Positions 1-11,697 of a stretch of 64,000 nucleotides of DNA are shown here, piece after piece (position 1 is the stretch's first letter; the number at the start of each line of letters is the position of its first letter). This DNA is from Heloderma charlesbogerti (lineage: Eukaryota; Chordata; Lepidosauria; Squamata; Helodermatidae), in contig JANEZZ010003061.1 of the NCBI GenBank assembly GCA_026122225.1, positions 4,836,001 through 4,900,000 on the forward strand. The letters run 5' to 3'. The translations under genes and the position numbers were made by a program. The notes beneath the pieces were generated by a model. The model saw nothing but the letters and a program-made list of their open reading frames with translations. It was not told the origin of the DNA and ran no database searches.

Positions 1-225
1 TAGAACCTTAATAAAATTTGTTTTAAAAGTTTTAAAAGTTTTAAAAAGTTAAAAAAGGGAGCATGTTAGATACTGCCTCTCAGCTGATCCTGGGATCCCA
101 GAAGCATCTTCAACTACCAAATCCCATCTAGCTCACTTCAGTCCCTTTGGCATTGGGGTAGAGAGAGAGAATCAGCTTTGGATCAAGAATCTGAATTTGA
201 ATCAGGAATCTAGGATACTTTGTTA

Positions 226-300
226 GGACGCAATCCTATGCATGATTAGATGGGGGGGGAAGTCCTGTTTTTCTATCTAAACATGCATAGGATTGTCCCC
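226..300. mobile_element. Palindromic MITE, Harbinger-like (decayed copy)
   Basis: Terminal inverted repeats are GGACGCAATCCTATGCATG on the left and CATGCATAGGATTGTCCCC on the right, with little between them. The same termini occur in the better copies at 58083-58193 and 32089-32207. A TTA precedes the left end, as expected for Harbinger-type insertion into TWA, but the right flank is TTT, so the duplication is not clean here. Confidence 0.6.
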
Positions 301-2079
301 TTTCTTTGATACCCAGTTTTATGAATCCCTATGGGAGTTTCCATCCAGACTTTCAAAAGTGTCACAAGGTGCTGGTTCCAGAGTATTTAACAGCAGCTAG
401 GGTAGCAGCACTGCCATGCTTCAACAACAAAACCCCACTCTCCATGATTTATGCAAGCTCCAGCTTTTGCATAATTCAGTATTTTTAAAAAAATGTTATT
501 CTCTTTCCTTTCCTCCAGGAAAAAAACTTCTGCAGCTGAATAAAAACTGAATCAGAAATAATAATTGATATTCTAGGGTGTTGGGGTGTGTGTGTGTGTT
601 TCCTCTTAAAAAAAGCTTTCCTCTGTTGAAAAGTAAAGATGTAGAATAGCAAATCCATTAGTTGAGAAATGTTTAAGGCTGCAGGGCTTGGCTACACTCT
701 TCACCTTCTTGCTACATTCCAATATCATGTTCTAGAGACTGTTAATTCCAATAATTGAAACACTAAGTAATTCAGTTGCTGGAGTCCAGCAGAATGGGCA
801 TCAACGGCAAATCAAATTTCCCTTTCCCCCTGCAGCTCCCCCCTCCATGCATCCCCAAATCTGGTTGGGAGGGTTGGGGAACCTTCCTTAGCAGACTGGG
901 GGAGATCAGAGGGGCTTTAGGGGGGAGGGGGAGGAAAACTTCCATGGAACAAGCAGACATCCACTCACATAATCTTGGATTTTCCCTATGCTCCTGTACC
1001 TGGGCCATTCATTTCAGCCATTTCCAAGGCCGGCCCTGCCATTAGGCATAGCAGGTGGCAGATGGTACTGGGGGAAAGGAGTGTTGGGGGATAGAGCCAT
1101 GTAAGCCATGTAGCTTGCCCTGTGCCCTTTAAGCTAGACTGCTGTCCTCAGGAGGGCACTGTGTATCACTAGCGTCAAAATACGATCCAACTGCCTGTCC
1201 AATCAGCTTCTTTGCATGAAAAGAGGCAACCGCATCAGGCAGCAAATTGTCTTTGGCCAACCCTGACAATTCCTTACTCAAAGGAAAATGTACACCCTGA
1301 TTTGACATGTGAAAGATGTGACATGGTTATGATAAATTCCGAAATCTGAGATCACGTGATTTGGTAACTTTTCTTTAAACAGGCTTACCTTTATAAAACC
1401 ATGCACAAAATGCCTGCCATGGTGATGGGTGAGAGGACTTGTACACTGCCAGGAGACACAGGAAATGGGACAACCCACTGGAACTCCTTGCCAATGAGGG
1501 CTGGTCCACCCACACTCCTAAATGGAAGGCAGGATTTGCTCACGGCAAGAGTGTCCCAAAGCGAAGCGCGTTAATATCATTCATTTCCATGAAGGGGAAT
1601 GAAGGGGTGCACTCAGGATACCGCTGGGAGGGGGTTAAACCAGCTCCCTTCTCCTGGTTACCCCTAAGCCTGCTCCTAACTGCATGACTGCCTTCTGAGT
1701 TCTGTTTCTTGGTCATACATCAGGGTGACAGAAGTAGTAATGGGTGAACTCTCCATGGTTCTGAATGTGGCTTAGCAAACCAAACTAGTTAAAAAATAAG
1801 AATTGGAGAATAGCCCCGTTTTCTTCAACCCAATTTGAAAATTCAGCCCATGGTGCAATAGCAACATCCCAGGTGCCAGCTGTCCTGGGAAATGTACTTT
1901 TTCCAAGCTGCCTGAGTCCTTACTATGAGTGTTTGGTGCTCTGGAAACTGTATGGCCAAGGGCTCTCTGCACCTGGAACACTGCCAAGCATGAAATGTTC
2001 CTATTTCAACACAAGAAATACAAGACAAGTCATTATTACATTTGGAGCCATCACTAGATAGAATCTTGAGAGCTGGCTT
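301..2079. other. No gene recognised; old repeat scraps
   Basis: I see no convincing coding exon here. A short (TG)n run lies near 588-599. Around 1027-1075 the text GGCCGGCCCTGCCATTAGGC resembles one end of the hAT-like repeat at about 10838-11068 (opposite orientation). Open frames in this stretch lack recognisable domains and look like chance. The left boundary is the small palindromic MITE at 226-300 and the right boundary is the TSD of the first BovB copy. Confidence 0.5.
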
Positions 2080-2091
2080 TTATATTATACT

Positions 2092-5000
2092 GTTGTTGTA
2101 GTTTATTCAGTCAATCGCTTCCGACTCTTCGTGACTTCATGGACCAGCCCACACCAGAGCTTCCTGTTGGCCATCACCACCCCCAGCTCCCCCAAGGTCG
2201 AGTCCATTTGAAAAGTTAATATCATCCATCCAGAATATCATCCATCCATGTTGCCCTTGGTCGGCCCCTCTTCCTTTTGCCTTCCACTTTCCCTAGCATC
2301 AGCATCTTCTCCAGGGTATCCTGTCTTCTCATTATGTGGCCAAAGTACTTCAGTTTTGTCTTTAATATCATTCCCTCAAGTGAGCAGGCTGGCTTTATTT
2401 CCTGGAGTATGGACTGGTTTGATCTTCTGAGTGTCCAAGGCACTCTCAGAATTTTCCTCCAGCACCACAGTTCAAAAGCATCTATCTTCCTTCGCTCAGC
2501 CTTCCTTATGGTCCAGCTCTTGCAGCCATAGGTTACTACGGGGAATACCATTGCTTTAACTATGTGGACCTTTGTTGTCACTGTGATGTCTCTGCTCTTC
2601 ACTATTTTATCAAGATTTGTCATTGCTCTCCTCCCAAGAAGTAAATGTCTTCTGATTTCCTGGCTGCAGTCAGCGTCTGCAGTAATCTTTGCACCTAGAA
2701 AGGCAAAGTCTGTCACTGCCTCCACGTTTTCTCCCTCTATTTGCCAGTTATCAATCAAGCTGGTTGCCATAATCTTGGTTTTTTTGAGGTTTACCTGCAA
2801 CCTAGCTTTTGCACTTTCATCTTTCACCTTCGTCATGAGGCTCCTCAGTTCCTCCTCGCTTTCAGCCATCAAAGTGGTATCATCTGCATATCGGAGATTG
2901 ATAATGTTTCCTCCAGCGATTTTAACTCCAGCCTTGGCTTCATCAAGCCCAGCATGTTGCATGATGTGTTCTGCATACAGGTTGAATAGGTAGGGTGAGA
3001 GTATACAACCCTGCCATACTCCTTTCCCAATCTTAAACCAGTCCGTTGTTCCGTGGTCTGTTCTTACTGTTGCTACTTGGTTGTTATACAGATTCCTTAG
3101 GAGGCAGACAAGATGACTTGGTATCCCCATACCACCAAGAACTTGCCACAATTTGTTATGATCCACACAGTCAAAGGCTTTAGAATAGTAAATAAAACAG
3201 AAATAGATGTTTTTCTGAAACTCCCTGGCTTTCTCCATTATCCAGCGGATATTGGCAACTTGGTCTCTAGTTCCTCTGCCTTTTCTAAACCCAGCTTGTA
3301 CATCTGGCAGTTCTCGTTCCATGAATTGCTGGAGTCTACCTTGCAAGTTCTTGAGCATTACTTTACATCCTAGGCACCTCTAGGAAGCTCTCCCTGCTGT
3401 TGCTGTGAAATATGTGCCACTGTTGGATAGTATGAACTTTCTTTGGTGCTTCCTTTTTTTGGTATGGGGATATAAGTAGATTTTTTCCAATCTGGTGGCC
3501 ATTCTTGTGTTTTCCAAATTTGCTGGCATATGGCATGCATCACCTTGATAGCATCATCTTGCAAGATTTTAAACAGTTCAGCTGGGATGCCGTCGTCTCC
3601 TGCTGCCTTGTTATTAGCAATGCTTTTTAAGGCCCATTCAACCTCACTCTTCAGGATGTCTGGCTCTAGCTCACTGACCACACCATCAAATCTACCCCCG
3701 ATATTATTATCCTTCTTATACAGATCTTCCGTATATTCTTGCCACCTTTTCTAGATCTCTTCTGCTTCTGTTAGGTCCTTCCCATCTTGGTTTTTGATCA
3801 TACCCATTTTTGCCTGGAATTTACCTCCGATGTTTCTAATTTTCTGGAAGAAGTCTCTTGTCCTTCCTATTCTATTAGCTTCTTCTGCTTCTGCACATGG
3901 CTTGTTTAAAAATAATTCCTTATCTCTTCTGGCTAACCTCTGGAATTTTGCATTTAATTGGGCATATCTCCCCGTATCACTGTTGCCTTTTACTTTCCTT
4001 CTTTCTTGGGCTGCTTCCAGTGTCTCAGCAGACAGCCATCTTGCCTTCTTGGTTTTCTTTTTCTTTGGGACGTTTTTTGTTGCCGCCTCCTGAACAATGT
4101 TGCGAACTTCTGTCCATAGTTCTTCTGGGACCCTATCTACTAAATCTAGTCCCTTAAATCTATTCTTCACCTCCACTGCATCTTCATGAGGAATATTAGT
4201 GAGCTCATATCTAACTGATCTGTGGGTCTTCCCTATTCTCTTTAGTCTGATTCTAAATTGAAACTGATTCTTAAATAAGAAGTTTGTGATCAGCTCCAGC
4301 TACAATCAGCTCCAGGTCTTGTTTTTATGGACCGCATAGATGTCTGCCACCTTTGGCTACAAAGGATGTAGTCAATCTGATTTTGGTGTCGACCATCTGG
4401 TGAAGTCCATGTATAAAGTCGTCTCTTAGGTTGTTGGAAGAGTGTTTGTTATGCACAGTGAGTTGTCTTGGCAAAATTCTATCAGCCTATGACCCGCTTC
4501 ATTTTGTTCTCCCAGACCATGCTTGCCTGTAATTCCAGGTGTCGTTTGACAACCCACCTTAGCATTCCATTCTCCTGTTATGAAAATAACATCTCTTTTT
4601 GGCATGTTATCCAGTAGGTGCTGCAGATCCTCACAGAACTGATCTACGTCCGCTTCTTCAGCATTTGTGGTTGGAGTGTATATTTGGATCAATCCAAATA
4701 TAGTTAATGTTAAATGGCTTACCCTGAATTCAAATTGAGATCATTCTATCATTTTTTGGATTGTATCCAAGCACTGCTTTAGCCACTTTATTATTAATTA
4801 TGAAGGCTACTCCATTTCTTCTGTGGCCCTCTTGTCCACAGTAGTAGATCTGGTGGTCATCTGATGTGAAGTGGCCCTTTCCAGTCCATTTCAGTTCACT
4901 GACACCCAAAATGTCTATATTTAATCTTGACATCTCCTCAATAACCACATCCAATTTGCCCTGGCTCATAGATCTTACATTCCAGGTTCCTATGGTGTGT

Positions 5001-5387
5001 TGATCTTTAGAACATGGGATTCGTCATTCACCACCAGAACCGTCGGCTGCTAGCCGTCCTTTCGGCTTTAAGCTAGCTGCATCATCACATCTGGGGCTAG
5101 TTGAACTTATCCTCTGTTCCTCCCCAGTAGCATTTTGACCATCTTCCAACCTGGGAGTCCCATCTTCCAATGGTATACCGACATATCTCTGGTTGTACTG
5201 ATCCATTTAGTTTTCATGGCAAGAATACTGGGATGGGTTGCCGTTTCCTTCCCCAGGGATCATATTTAGTCTGACCTCTCTGCCATGACCTTCCCGTCTT
5301 GGGTGTCCCTTCACGGTTTAGCTCATGATATCATTGAGGTGCTCAAGCTCCAGCACCATGACAAGGTAACGATCTCCTTTGCTGGAG
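2092..5387 (-). mobile_element. BovB/RTE LINE, copy 1, near full length
   Basis: The element is bounded by a perfect 12-bp target site duplication, TTATATTATACT, at 2080-2091 and 5388-5399. Read on the minus strand it starts with CTCCAGCAAAGGAGATCG and ends with a GTTGTTGT-type tail at 2092, which is the ACAACAAC end of BovB. Its proteins match the third copy at 50.4-53.6 kb more closely than the second copy at 6.9-10.2 kb, so two BovB lineages coexist. BovB moves by target-primed reverse transcription and is known to be horizontally transferred among vertebrates, with squamates as a main reservoir. Confidence 0.93.
2222..5206 (-). pseudogene. BovB ORF2 (endonuclease plus reverse transcriptase), broken
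   Basis: The ORF2 polyprotein is split into at least six open pieces on the minus strand: 5024-5206 (N-terminal leader), 4730-4969 and 4426-4692 (APE-type endonuclease, with the SELKW glutamate motif and GEWNAKVG in place of GDWNAKVG), 3751-4176 (lysine-rich linker), 3370-3681 (start of the reverse transcriptase) and 2222-3358 (reverse transcriptase with YSKAFDCVDH, QGCILSPYLFN and the catalytic YADD, then the C-terminal domain ending near RPRATWMDDI). The endonuclease piece ends TNTLPTT-stop, exactly as in the third copy, so that break is inherited and not private. The 3' end is also rearranged by a short duplication of the GGATGATATT region. It cannot encode a working protein. Confidence 0.9.
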
Positions 5388-5402
5388 TTATATTATACTA
5401 GC

Positions 5403-5994
5403 TGTCATGAATAGATCATCCTCCCCCTTTGCAATCAACACCACAGAGAATCAAAGCTTTAGGCTATTACAACTTTACTTTGCTAAAGACTAGCCTTTCT
5501 ACAAATGCAGATTCAAGGATGCTCTCAGACTGCCTCAGGCTCTGAATGACTAATCTGTGATCTCCAAACAGAGAAGATGAAACAGAGGGTAGGGAAGTTG
5601 CCAACAGTTTTACTGTGAACTTCACAGCCAAACTTGCCTCGTAGTGATGCCCCGCCCTTAGAACAGCTCCCTCCTGTGTTGGCTTCTACAAGTGGCTACC
5701 CTGGCAGAGCATCTGAGCCCTATCCCAAAATTTTCCTGCTTTGCCTTGCAACGCACTCTAGCAGCTCTCAAATCATACCCCTCTTCCTCCTCAGAAACCT
5801 GAGTTCTCATGGTGGAGGGAGGAGGCAATGACTCAGCCTGGGCCATCTGTTTGTCAAGGTCTTGGGTGGAATCTCTCCTGGCACCTTGGGGCTCTGGGGA
5901 AAGATCCTCTCCTGGGCTCTGATCTAGGTGTTCTAACTCAGATTCAGAATTGGAGCTGTCAGACATCTCAAGGGGCTTGGACTCATCCCTGACG
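5403..5994 (-). mobile_element. Solo LTR of an LTR retrotransposon
   Basis: On the minus strand this segment runs from CGTCAGGG (a decayed TGTCAGGG) to ATGACA, the paired TGTCA/TGACA ends typical of LTRs. The flanks are CTAGC and CTAGT, a 5-bp duplication with one mismatch. It shares the terminal hexads, an AAGTTGTAA word and an AAAGCTTTGA word with the cleaner solo LTR at 61326-61828, so both belong to one broad group. It starts only three bases beyond the TSD of the first BovB copy. An acidic open frame (5658-6152, minus) runs through it but has no recognised domain. No internal retroviral or Gypsy genes are next to it. Confidence 0.65.
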
Positions 5995-6629
5995 CTAGTG
6001 AACAACAGATGAACACTAGCAAATGGAAATGCTTCGCACGGGTTAGAACAGGCTTTAGTTGATGCAGCAAAGCATTCAAGGAAAGTTATACGGCTCTCAA
6101 AGTTGGACACATTGTGCTCGCCCCATCTGAGTGAAGCCACACCTGCTGGCATCTATAGGCACAGTCCCTGCCATGGTGTAACCCTAAAGCTCCTTGAGGG
6201 AGCAGTCTGTTGACTCAAATTCCCTGAGGAGGAGGCTGCCCTACAACAGGGAGGAGGAGGCAGCCATATAACTCCAGACCTTGGACTACTCCCACAGCAT
6301 CAAACTATCAACTGCAAAGCTATGTGTTGGTCTGCCACCAAGTGACTGAAGATGATATTGGAGGCTTCATGCACATTTAATTTAATTAATGTATTTTAAA
6401 AAACACACACAAGGTGCATGTCCCTAATGTCCCAATAGTATGCATGCTAAGTTTCAGGTGTCTAGGTTTCATGGTCTTGGCACTATGAGACAGACAGATG
6501 GACACACACACACATTCTCTTTTATCATTACACCAGCGTCTTCTAATTGGAAGGGTTGGGAATGTGAATTTCCTGGGACACTCAACAGATCTGCCCTACT
6601 CTCCAGGAAGAGACTCAGCTTCAGTGATG
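5995..6629. other. No gene recognised
   Basis: This stretch between the solo LTR and a CR1 tail contains no exon or repeat I can name. It holds a short CA run near 6503-6513 and G/A-rich text near 6220-6265. Confidence 0.4.
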
Positions 6630-6768
6630 CAAGGCCTTGATGCATTCAAGATGAAGCTGGACAGCTATCTGGAAGGGATGCTTTGACTTGGATTCCTGCA
6701 TTGAGCAGGGGGTTAGACTCGATGGTCTTATAGGCCCCTTCCAACCCTACAATTCCACGATTCTATGT
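6630..6768 (+). mobile_element. CR1 LINE 3' end fragment
   Basis: The text encodes a terminal CR1-like peptide (AFKMKLDSYLEGML) followed by the CR1 3' untranslated words GGTTAGACTCGATGGTC and CCCCTTCCAACCCTAC, ending in ATTCTATG. These words and the short 8-bp terminal repeat are characteristic of amniote CR1. Only about 140 bp survive, as usual for 5'-truncated CR1. Confidence 0.8.
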
Positions 6769-6993
6769 TTCTAAGGCACTACTTGTGTTATGTTAAGTCA
6801 ATCCAACTGTTCAGATGCAATCCTAAACATCCAAATTTAGGAGTGAATGCCATTGACGTAAATATCATTCATACCCAAATAAACTTTTGTTTAGAGTCCA
6901 GGAATAATTGTGCACTACTTGTCTATTCCCCCTTCATGGATCACTGCCTTATTGTGGCGAAGGGGCTTGTGCAACTCAGTGAAGCCATAAGCT

Positions 6994-7341
6994 ATGTCGT
7001 GCAGGGCCACCCAAGACGGACAGGTCATGGCAGAGAGTTCTGACAAAATGTGGTCCACTGGAGAAGGAAATGGCAACCCACTCCAGTATTCTTGCCAAGA
7101 AAACCCCATGGAACGTATCACAAGGCTAAAAGAGATGACGCCGGAAGATGAGCCCCTCAGGTCAGAAGAAGATGAGCCCCTCAGTATATTCCCCAATATA
7201 CTACTGGGGAAGAGCAGAGGGTATTTCCAAGTAGCACCAGAAACAGTGAAGCGGCTGGGCCAAAGCCGAAAGGACACTCAGCTGTGGATGTGTCTGGTGG
7301 TGAAAAGAAAATCCGATGCTGTAAAGAACAATATTGTTTAG
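6994..7341 (+). CDS. BovB ORF1-like leader frame
   Basis: A 115-codon open frame lies just inside the 5' end of this BovB and overlaps the start of ORF2 in another frame. It has no recognised domain. RTE elements have a short, poorly conserved 5' frame of unknown function, and the position fits that. The product is hydrophilic and has two acidic EDEPL repeats near the middle. I cannot tell from one copy whether it is translated; the corresponding leaders in the other two copies have unrelated text. Confidence 0.4.
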   Translation: MSCRATQDGQVMAESSDKMWSTGEGNGNPLQYSCQENPMERITRLKEMTPEDEPLRSEEDEPLSIFPNILLGKSRGYFQVAPETVKRLGQSRKDTQLWMCLVVKRKSDAVKNNIV

Positions 7342-10157
7342 GAACCTGGAATGTAAGATCAATGAATCAAGGTAAGCTGGAGGTGGTCAAACATGAGATG
7401 GCAAGATTGAACATCGATATCTTGGGAATCAGTGAACTCAAATGGACAGGCATGGGCGAATTTAATTCAGGTGACCATCATATCTACTACTGTGGGCAAG
7501 AATCCCTTCGAAGAAATGGAGTAGCACTCATAGTCAACAAAAGGGTGGGAAAAGCAGTCCTGGGGTACAATCTCAAAAACGACAGAATGATCTCAGTACG
7601 AATCCAAGGCAAACCATTCAACATCACAGTAATTCAAGTCTATGCCCCAACCACTGATGCCGAAGAAGCTGAGGTTGATTGGTTCTATGAAGACCTACAA
7701 CACCTTCTAGAACTAACACCAAAAAAAGATGTCCTCTTCATCATAGGGGATTGGAATGCTAAAGTAGGAAGTCAAGAAATCACTGGGATAACAGGCAGGC
7801 ATGGCCTTGGTGTACAAAATGAAGCAGGACAAAAGCTAATAGAGTTTTGCCAAGAGAACACGCTGATCATAGCAAACACTCTTTTCCAACAGCACAAGAG
7901 ACGACTCTACACATGGACATCACCAGATGGTCAATATCAAAATCAGATTGATTATGTCCTTTGCAGCCAAAGATGGAGAAGCTCTATACAGTCAGTCAAA
8001 ACAAGACCTGGAACTGACTGTGGCTCAGATCATGAGCTGCTTCTTGCAAAATTTCGGCTTAAATTGAAGAATGTAGGGAAAACCACTAAACCATTCAGGT
8101 ATGACCTAAATCATATCCCTTATGAATATACAGTGAGGGTGAGGAATAGATTTAAGAGATTATACCTGATAGACAGGGTGCCTGAGGAACTATGGATGGA
8201 GGTCCGTAACATTGTTCAGGAGGCAGCAACTCAATCCATCCCGAAGAAAAAGAAAAGCAAGAAAGCAAAGTGGCTGTCTGATGAGGCTTTACACGTAGCT
8301 GAGGAAAGAAGGGAAGTGAAAAGCAAGGGAGAAAGGGGAAGATATATCCAACTGAATGCAGAGTTCCAGAGAATAGCAAGGAGAGACAAGAAGGCCTTCT
8401 TAAATGAACAATGCAAAGAAATCGAGGAAAACAACAGAATGGGAAAGACTATAGATCTCTTCAAGAAAATTGGAGATCTCAAGGGAACGTTTTGTGCAAA
8501 GACGGGCATGATAAAGGACAATGAACGCAGGGACCTAACAGAAGCAGATGAGATTAAGAAGAGGTGGAAAGAATACACAGAAGAACTATACAGGAAAGAT
8601 CTTAATGTCCCTGATAGCCATGATAGTGCAGTTACTGAACATGAGCCAGACATCCTAGAGAGTGAAGTCAAGTGGGCCTTAGGAAGCATTAGTAACATCA
8701 AAGCTAGCGGAGATGACAGTATTCCAGCTGAGCTATTGAAAATCCTAAAAGATGATGCTGTTAAAGTGCTGCACTCAATATGCCAACAAATTTGGAACAC
8801 TCAACAGTGGCCACAAGACTGGAAAAGGTCAGTTTACATTCCAATTCCAAAGAAGGGCAACGCCAAAGAGTGTTCAAACTACCGCACAATTGCGCTCATT
8901 TCACATGCCAGCAAGGTGATGCTCAAAATCCTACAAGCTAGGCTTCAGCAGTATGCGAACTGACAACTACCGGAAGTACAAGCTGGGTTTCGAAGAGGCA
9001 GAGGAACTAGAGATCAAATCGCCAACTTTCGCTGGATCATGGAGAAAGCAAGAGAATTCCAGAAAAACATCTATTTCTGCTTCATTGACTATGCTAAAGC
9101 CTTTGATTGTGTGGATCACAACAAACTGTGGCAAATTCTTAAAGTGATGGGAGTACCAGACCACCTTATTTGTCTCCTGAGAAACATGTACGAGGGTCAA
9201 GAAGCAACAGTAAGAACCAGACATGGAACAACTGAGTGGTTCAAAATTGGGAAAGGAGTACGACAAGGCTGCATACTGTCGCCCTGCTTATTTAACTTAT
9301 ATGCAGAGTACATCATGAGAAACGCCAGGTTGGATGAATCACAGGTCGGAATTAAGATTGCTGGGAGAATTATCAACAACCTCCAATATGCAGATGATAC
9401 CACCTTAATGGCAGAAAGCAAAGAGGATCTAAAGAGCCTCTTGTTGAGGGTGAAAGAGGAGAGTGCAAAAGCTGGTTTGAAACTCAACATTAAAAAAACT
9501 AAGATCATGGCATCTGGCCCCATCACTTCCTGGCATATAGAAGGGGAAGAAATGGAAGCAGTGACAGATTTTACTTTCTTGGGCTCCAAGATCACCGCAG
9601 GCGGTGACTGTAGCCATGAAATTAAAAGACGCTTGCTCCTTGGGAGGAAAGCTATGGCAAACCTAGACAGCATAGTAAGAAGCAGAGACATCACCTTGCC
9701 GACAAAGGTCCATCTAATCAAAGCTATCGTTTTCCCAGTAGTAATGTATGGCTGTGAGAGCTGGACTATAAGGAAGGCTGAGCACCAAAGAATTGATGCT
9801 TTCGAACTGTGGTGCTGGAGAAGACGCTTACAAGTCCCCTGGACTGCAAGGAGGTCAAATCAGTCCATCCTAAAGGAAATCAACCCTGAGTGCTCATTGG
9901 AAGGACAGATACTGAAGCTGAAGCTCCAATATTTTGGCCACCTAATGCGAAGAGAAAACTCTCTGGAAAAGACCCTGATGCTGGGAAAGACTGAAGGCAA
10001 AAGGAGAAGGGGACGTCAGAGGATGAGATGGCTAGATAGCATCACCGATGCAATGAATATGAACTTGAGCACAGTCCGGGAGAGAGCGCAGGACAGGAAG
10101 GCCTGGCGTGCTGTGGTCAATGGGGTCACGAAGAGTCGGACACGACTGAATGACTGA
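7284..10157 (+). pseudogene. BovB ORF2 (endonuclease plus reverse transcriptase) with one nonsense codon
   Basis: One reading frame runs from the ATG at 7284 to the stop at 10155-10157, interrupted only by TGA at 8961-8963. The APE-type endonuclease carries the expected motifs: GTWNVRSM (about 20-27), ISELKW with the catalytic glutamate (51), GDWNAKVG (155-162) and the GSDH motif (247-250). A lysine-rich linker follows. The reverse transcriptase after the stop has FIDYAKAFDCVDH, QGCILSPCLFN and the catalytic YADD (about 9399-9410), then the C-terminal cysteine and basic region ending TKSRTRLND. The related copies have an arginine at the stop position, so CGA to TGA by CpG deamination is the simplest cause. 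The 5' part could still give an endonuclease-containing protein; the full enzyme could be made only by readthrough. Confidence 0.92.
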
Positions 10158-10178
10158 ACAACAACAACTTGTCTATTC

Positions 10179-10837
10179 TGATGTTTCAGACTAGTATCTA
10201 GCAGTGAACAATGGCTGGTTTTATGTTGGTAGATGTCTGACCTACATTCCATTAAACATCCAAGATATATTAAAAGAACAGATTCAATACAATCAGCATA
10301 CAAGGGCTACTGGCTCAGGTGAGAGCATGGATGGAAAGGTCAAATTCCCTCAGAAATATATTTGGTTCCACATTCCAAATGGATGCAATTTTCTATAAAT
10401 ACATCCCCATCTCATACTACGGGCAAAAACACAGGCAAAGCTTTTTCTTAGCACATAAAAGCAACACTGGACTACACTTAGGCTTAGCCTTCAATCAAAC
10501 ACACCCCTGAAAAAACCAATTATGATTTATCGCTAAAATGCTGATAGAGAAAATCTACTCCAAACACTGATAGAAAACTGCTGAACACTCTGATGAGGGC
10601 CCACAAACAATGCCTTTGGAATGTGCTCTTTCAGCAACTTCTTCCTTCAGAAAGTTAAAGCATGGCCCCATTAAGAAATAGTTGAAATATGAGCTATTAC
10701 AAATGCAAGCTAGATGGAAGTACAGCCCCGGAGCCAATTACACAGAAGCAAGCTCAGGTTTGTCACCAAGTGCATATTCAACACGGTGTACAGCCAACAT
10801 GGCTCCCAGATGAGTGTACCTGTCCGGTACCCAAGAT
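10179..10837. other. No gene recognised
   Basis: No coding exon, RNA gene or named repeat is visible. The short frames here have no domain features and normal composition. Confidence 0.4.
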
Positions 10838-11068
10838 ATTTTGCTGCCTGAGGTGGAGCACAAAATGGCATCCCAAGTAGTCAGGAACCAACTGGATTGG
10901 CAGCTGAATCTTTAGCACTGGCGATGGGACAGCTCACCCAAAGGCAGCAGGCTAGCTGAGGGGACACACAGTTCTGCCCTCCAACACCTTGGTGCTGCTC
11001 ACTGCCCCTGAGCATCTGCCACTGGTGGTAGCTGTCTTATTCTGCCTAATGGTAGGGTCAGCCCTGGA
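10838..11068 (-). mobile_element. Decayed hAT-like repeat fragment
   Basis: The segment begins with GCTGCCTGAGGTGGAG and ends with GCCTAATGGTAGGGTCAGCC. The latter is the reverse of the GGCCCTGCCATTAGGC text at 1027-1075, so two copies of one dispersed element are present. Assignment to hAT rests on general resemblance of the ends; I could not find a clean 8-bp duplication. Confidence 0.4.
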
Positions 11069-11319
11069 TACATGTATTTACAAAGATGTATTTGTGATAT
11101 TCATACTTTTTAAGGTATACACCTTAAAATATGTGTCAGCTGGTCCTCAGAACATATGTGTGTGCATGTGTGCGTACATGCATGCATGCAACCAGCATAC
11201 AGTGAATTACAACAGAACTGTTCAGTCTGCAGCATGTTGCTTCGTTCTGTTGCTTGAATCAACCAGAGCTTTAGGCTCAACAAGTGCAACTCGTTTCTAC
11301 TTGTGATATTGGTTTATTT

Positions 11320-11595
11320 TTATGTATTTATTTTATGAAATGTAAAGCCCACCTTTCCCCCCAAAATGGCACTCATGGACATTTATTGTAGGCATATCCC
11401 ACCTTTCCTCCAAGGAGCTCTTGGTGGCATACATACTTTTTATCCTCACAGCAACCCAGTGAGATAGGTTAGGCCTAGAGGCGGAGACTGTCAAAATGTT
11501 GCTAAGCAAGTCCTGGGACTGAATGGGGATTTGAACCTGGCTCTCTGCAGTCCTAGTCTGACATGCTAACCACTACACCACACCAGTGCAGAACA
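11320..11595 (-). mobile_element. tRNA-derived SINE with LINE-like tail
   Basis: Read on the minus strand, the head is a tRNA-like promoter: box A-like TGGTGTAGTGGTTAGC near 11570-11590 and box B-like GGTTCAAATCC near 11528-11540. It is followed by a CCTCACTGGGTTGCTGTGAGG-type body and an AT-rich tail with CATAAAATAAATAC near 11320-11340. The same architecture occurs at 13745-13998, 16795-17015 and 26648-26803. It is a retroposed pol III transcript, not a functional tRNA, because the cloverleaf is not preserved. Confidence 0.75.
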
Positions 11596-11697
11596 TACTA
11601 CTGTCTGGGTTGTGTAGACTGAACATTGGAATACTGGTGGGTGGATTGGCCAGCCTTTGGTATGGGACTGGAGGATTAGATGACACTTGGCTCCTTC

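Larger units (their letters stand above)
6929..10166 (+). mobile_element. BovB/RTE LINE, copy 2, full length and nearly intact
   Basis: A perfect 12-bp target site duplication, ACTTGTCTATTC, flanks the element at 6917-6928 and 10167-10178. It starts at CTTCATGGATCACTGCC and ends in ACTGAACAACAACA, the standard BovB 3' terminus. The length of about 3.24 kb fits a full-length BovB. Its sequence belongs to a lineage different from the copies at 2.1 and 50.4 kb: the 5' leader and much of the protein differ, although all motifs align. The clean TSD and the single in-frame lesion in ORF2 mark it as the youngest BovB in the window. Confidence 0.95.

Noticed and set aside
5658..6152. An acidic 164-codon protein on the minus strand
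   Set aside because: Most of it lies within a solo LTR and it crosses the LTR boundary into unrelated DNA; no domain is seen.
7284..8963. A host endonuclease gene of the craniofacial development protein 2-like type
   Set aside because: Such database names come from BovB endonuclease text. The frame lies within a BovB bounded by a 12-bp TSD.
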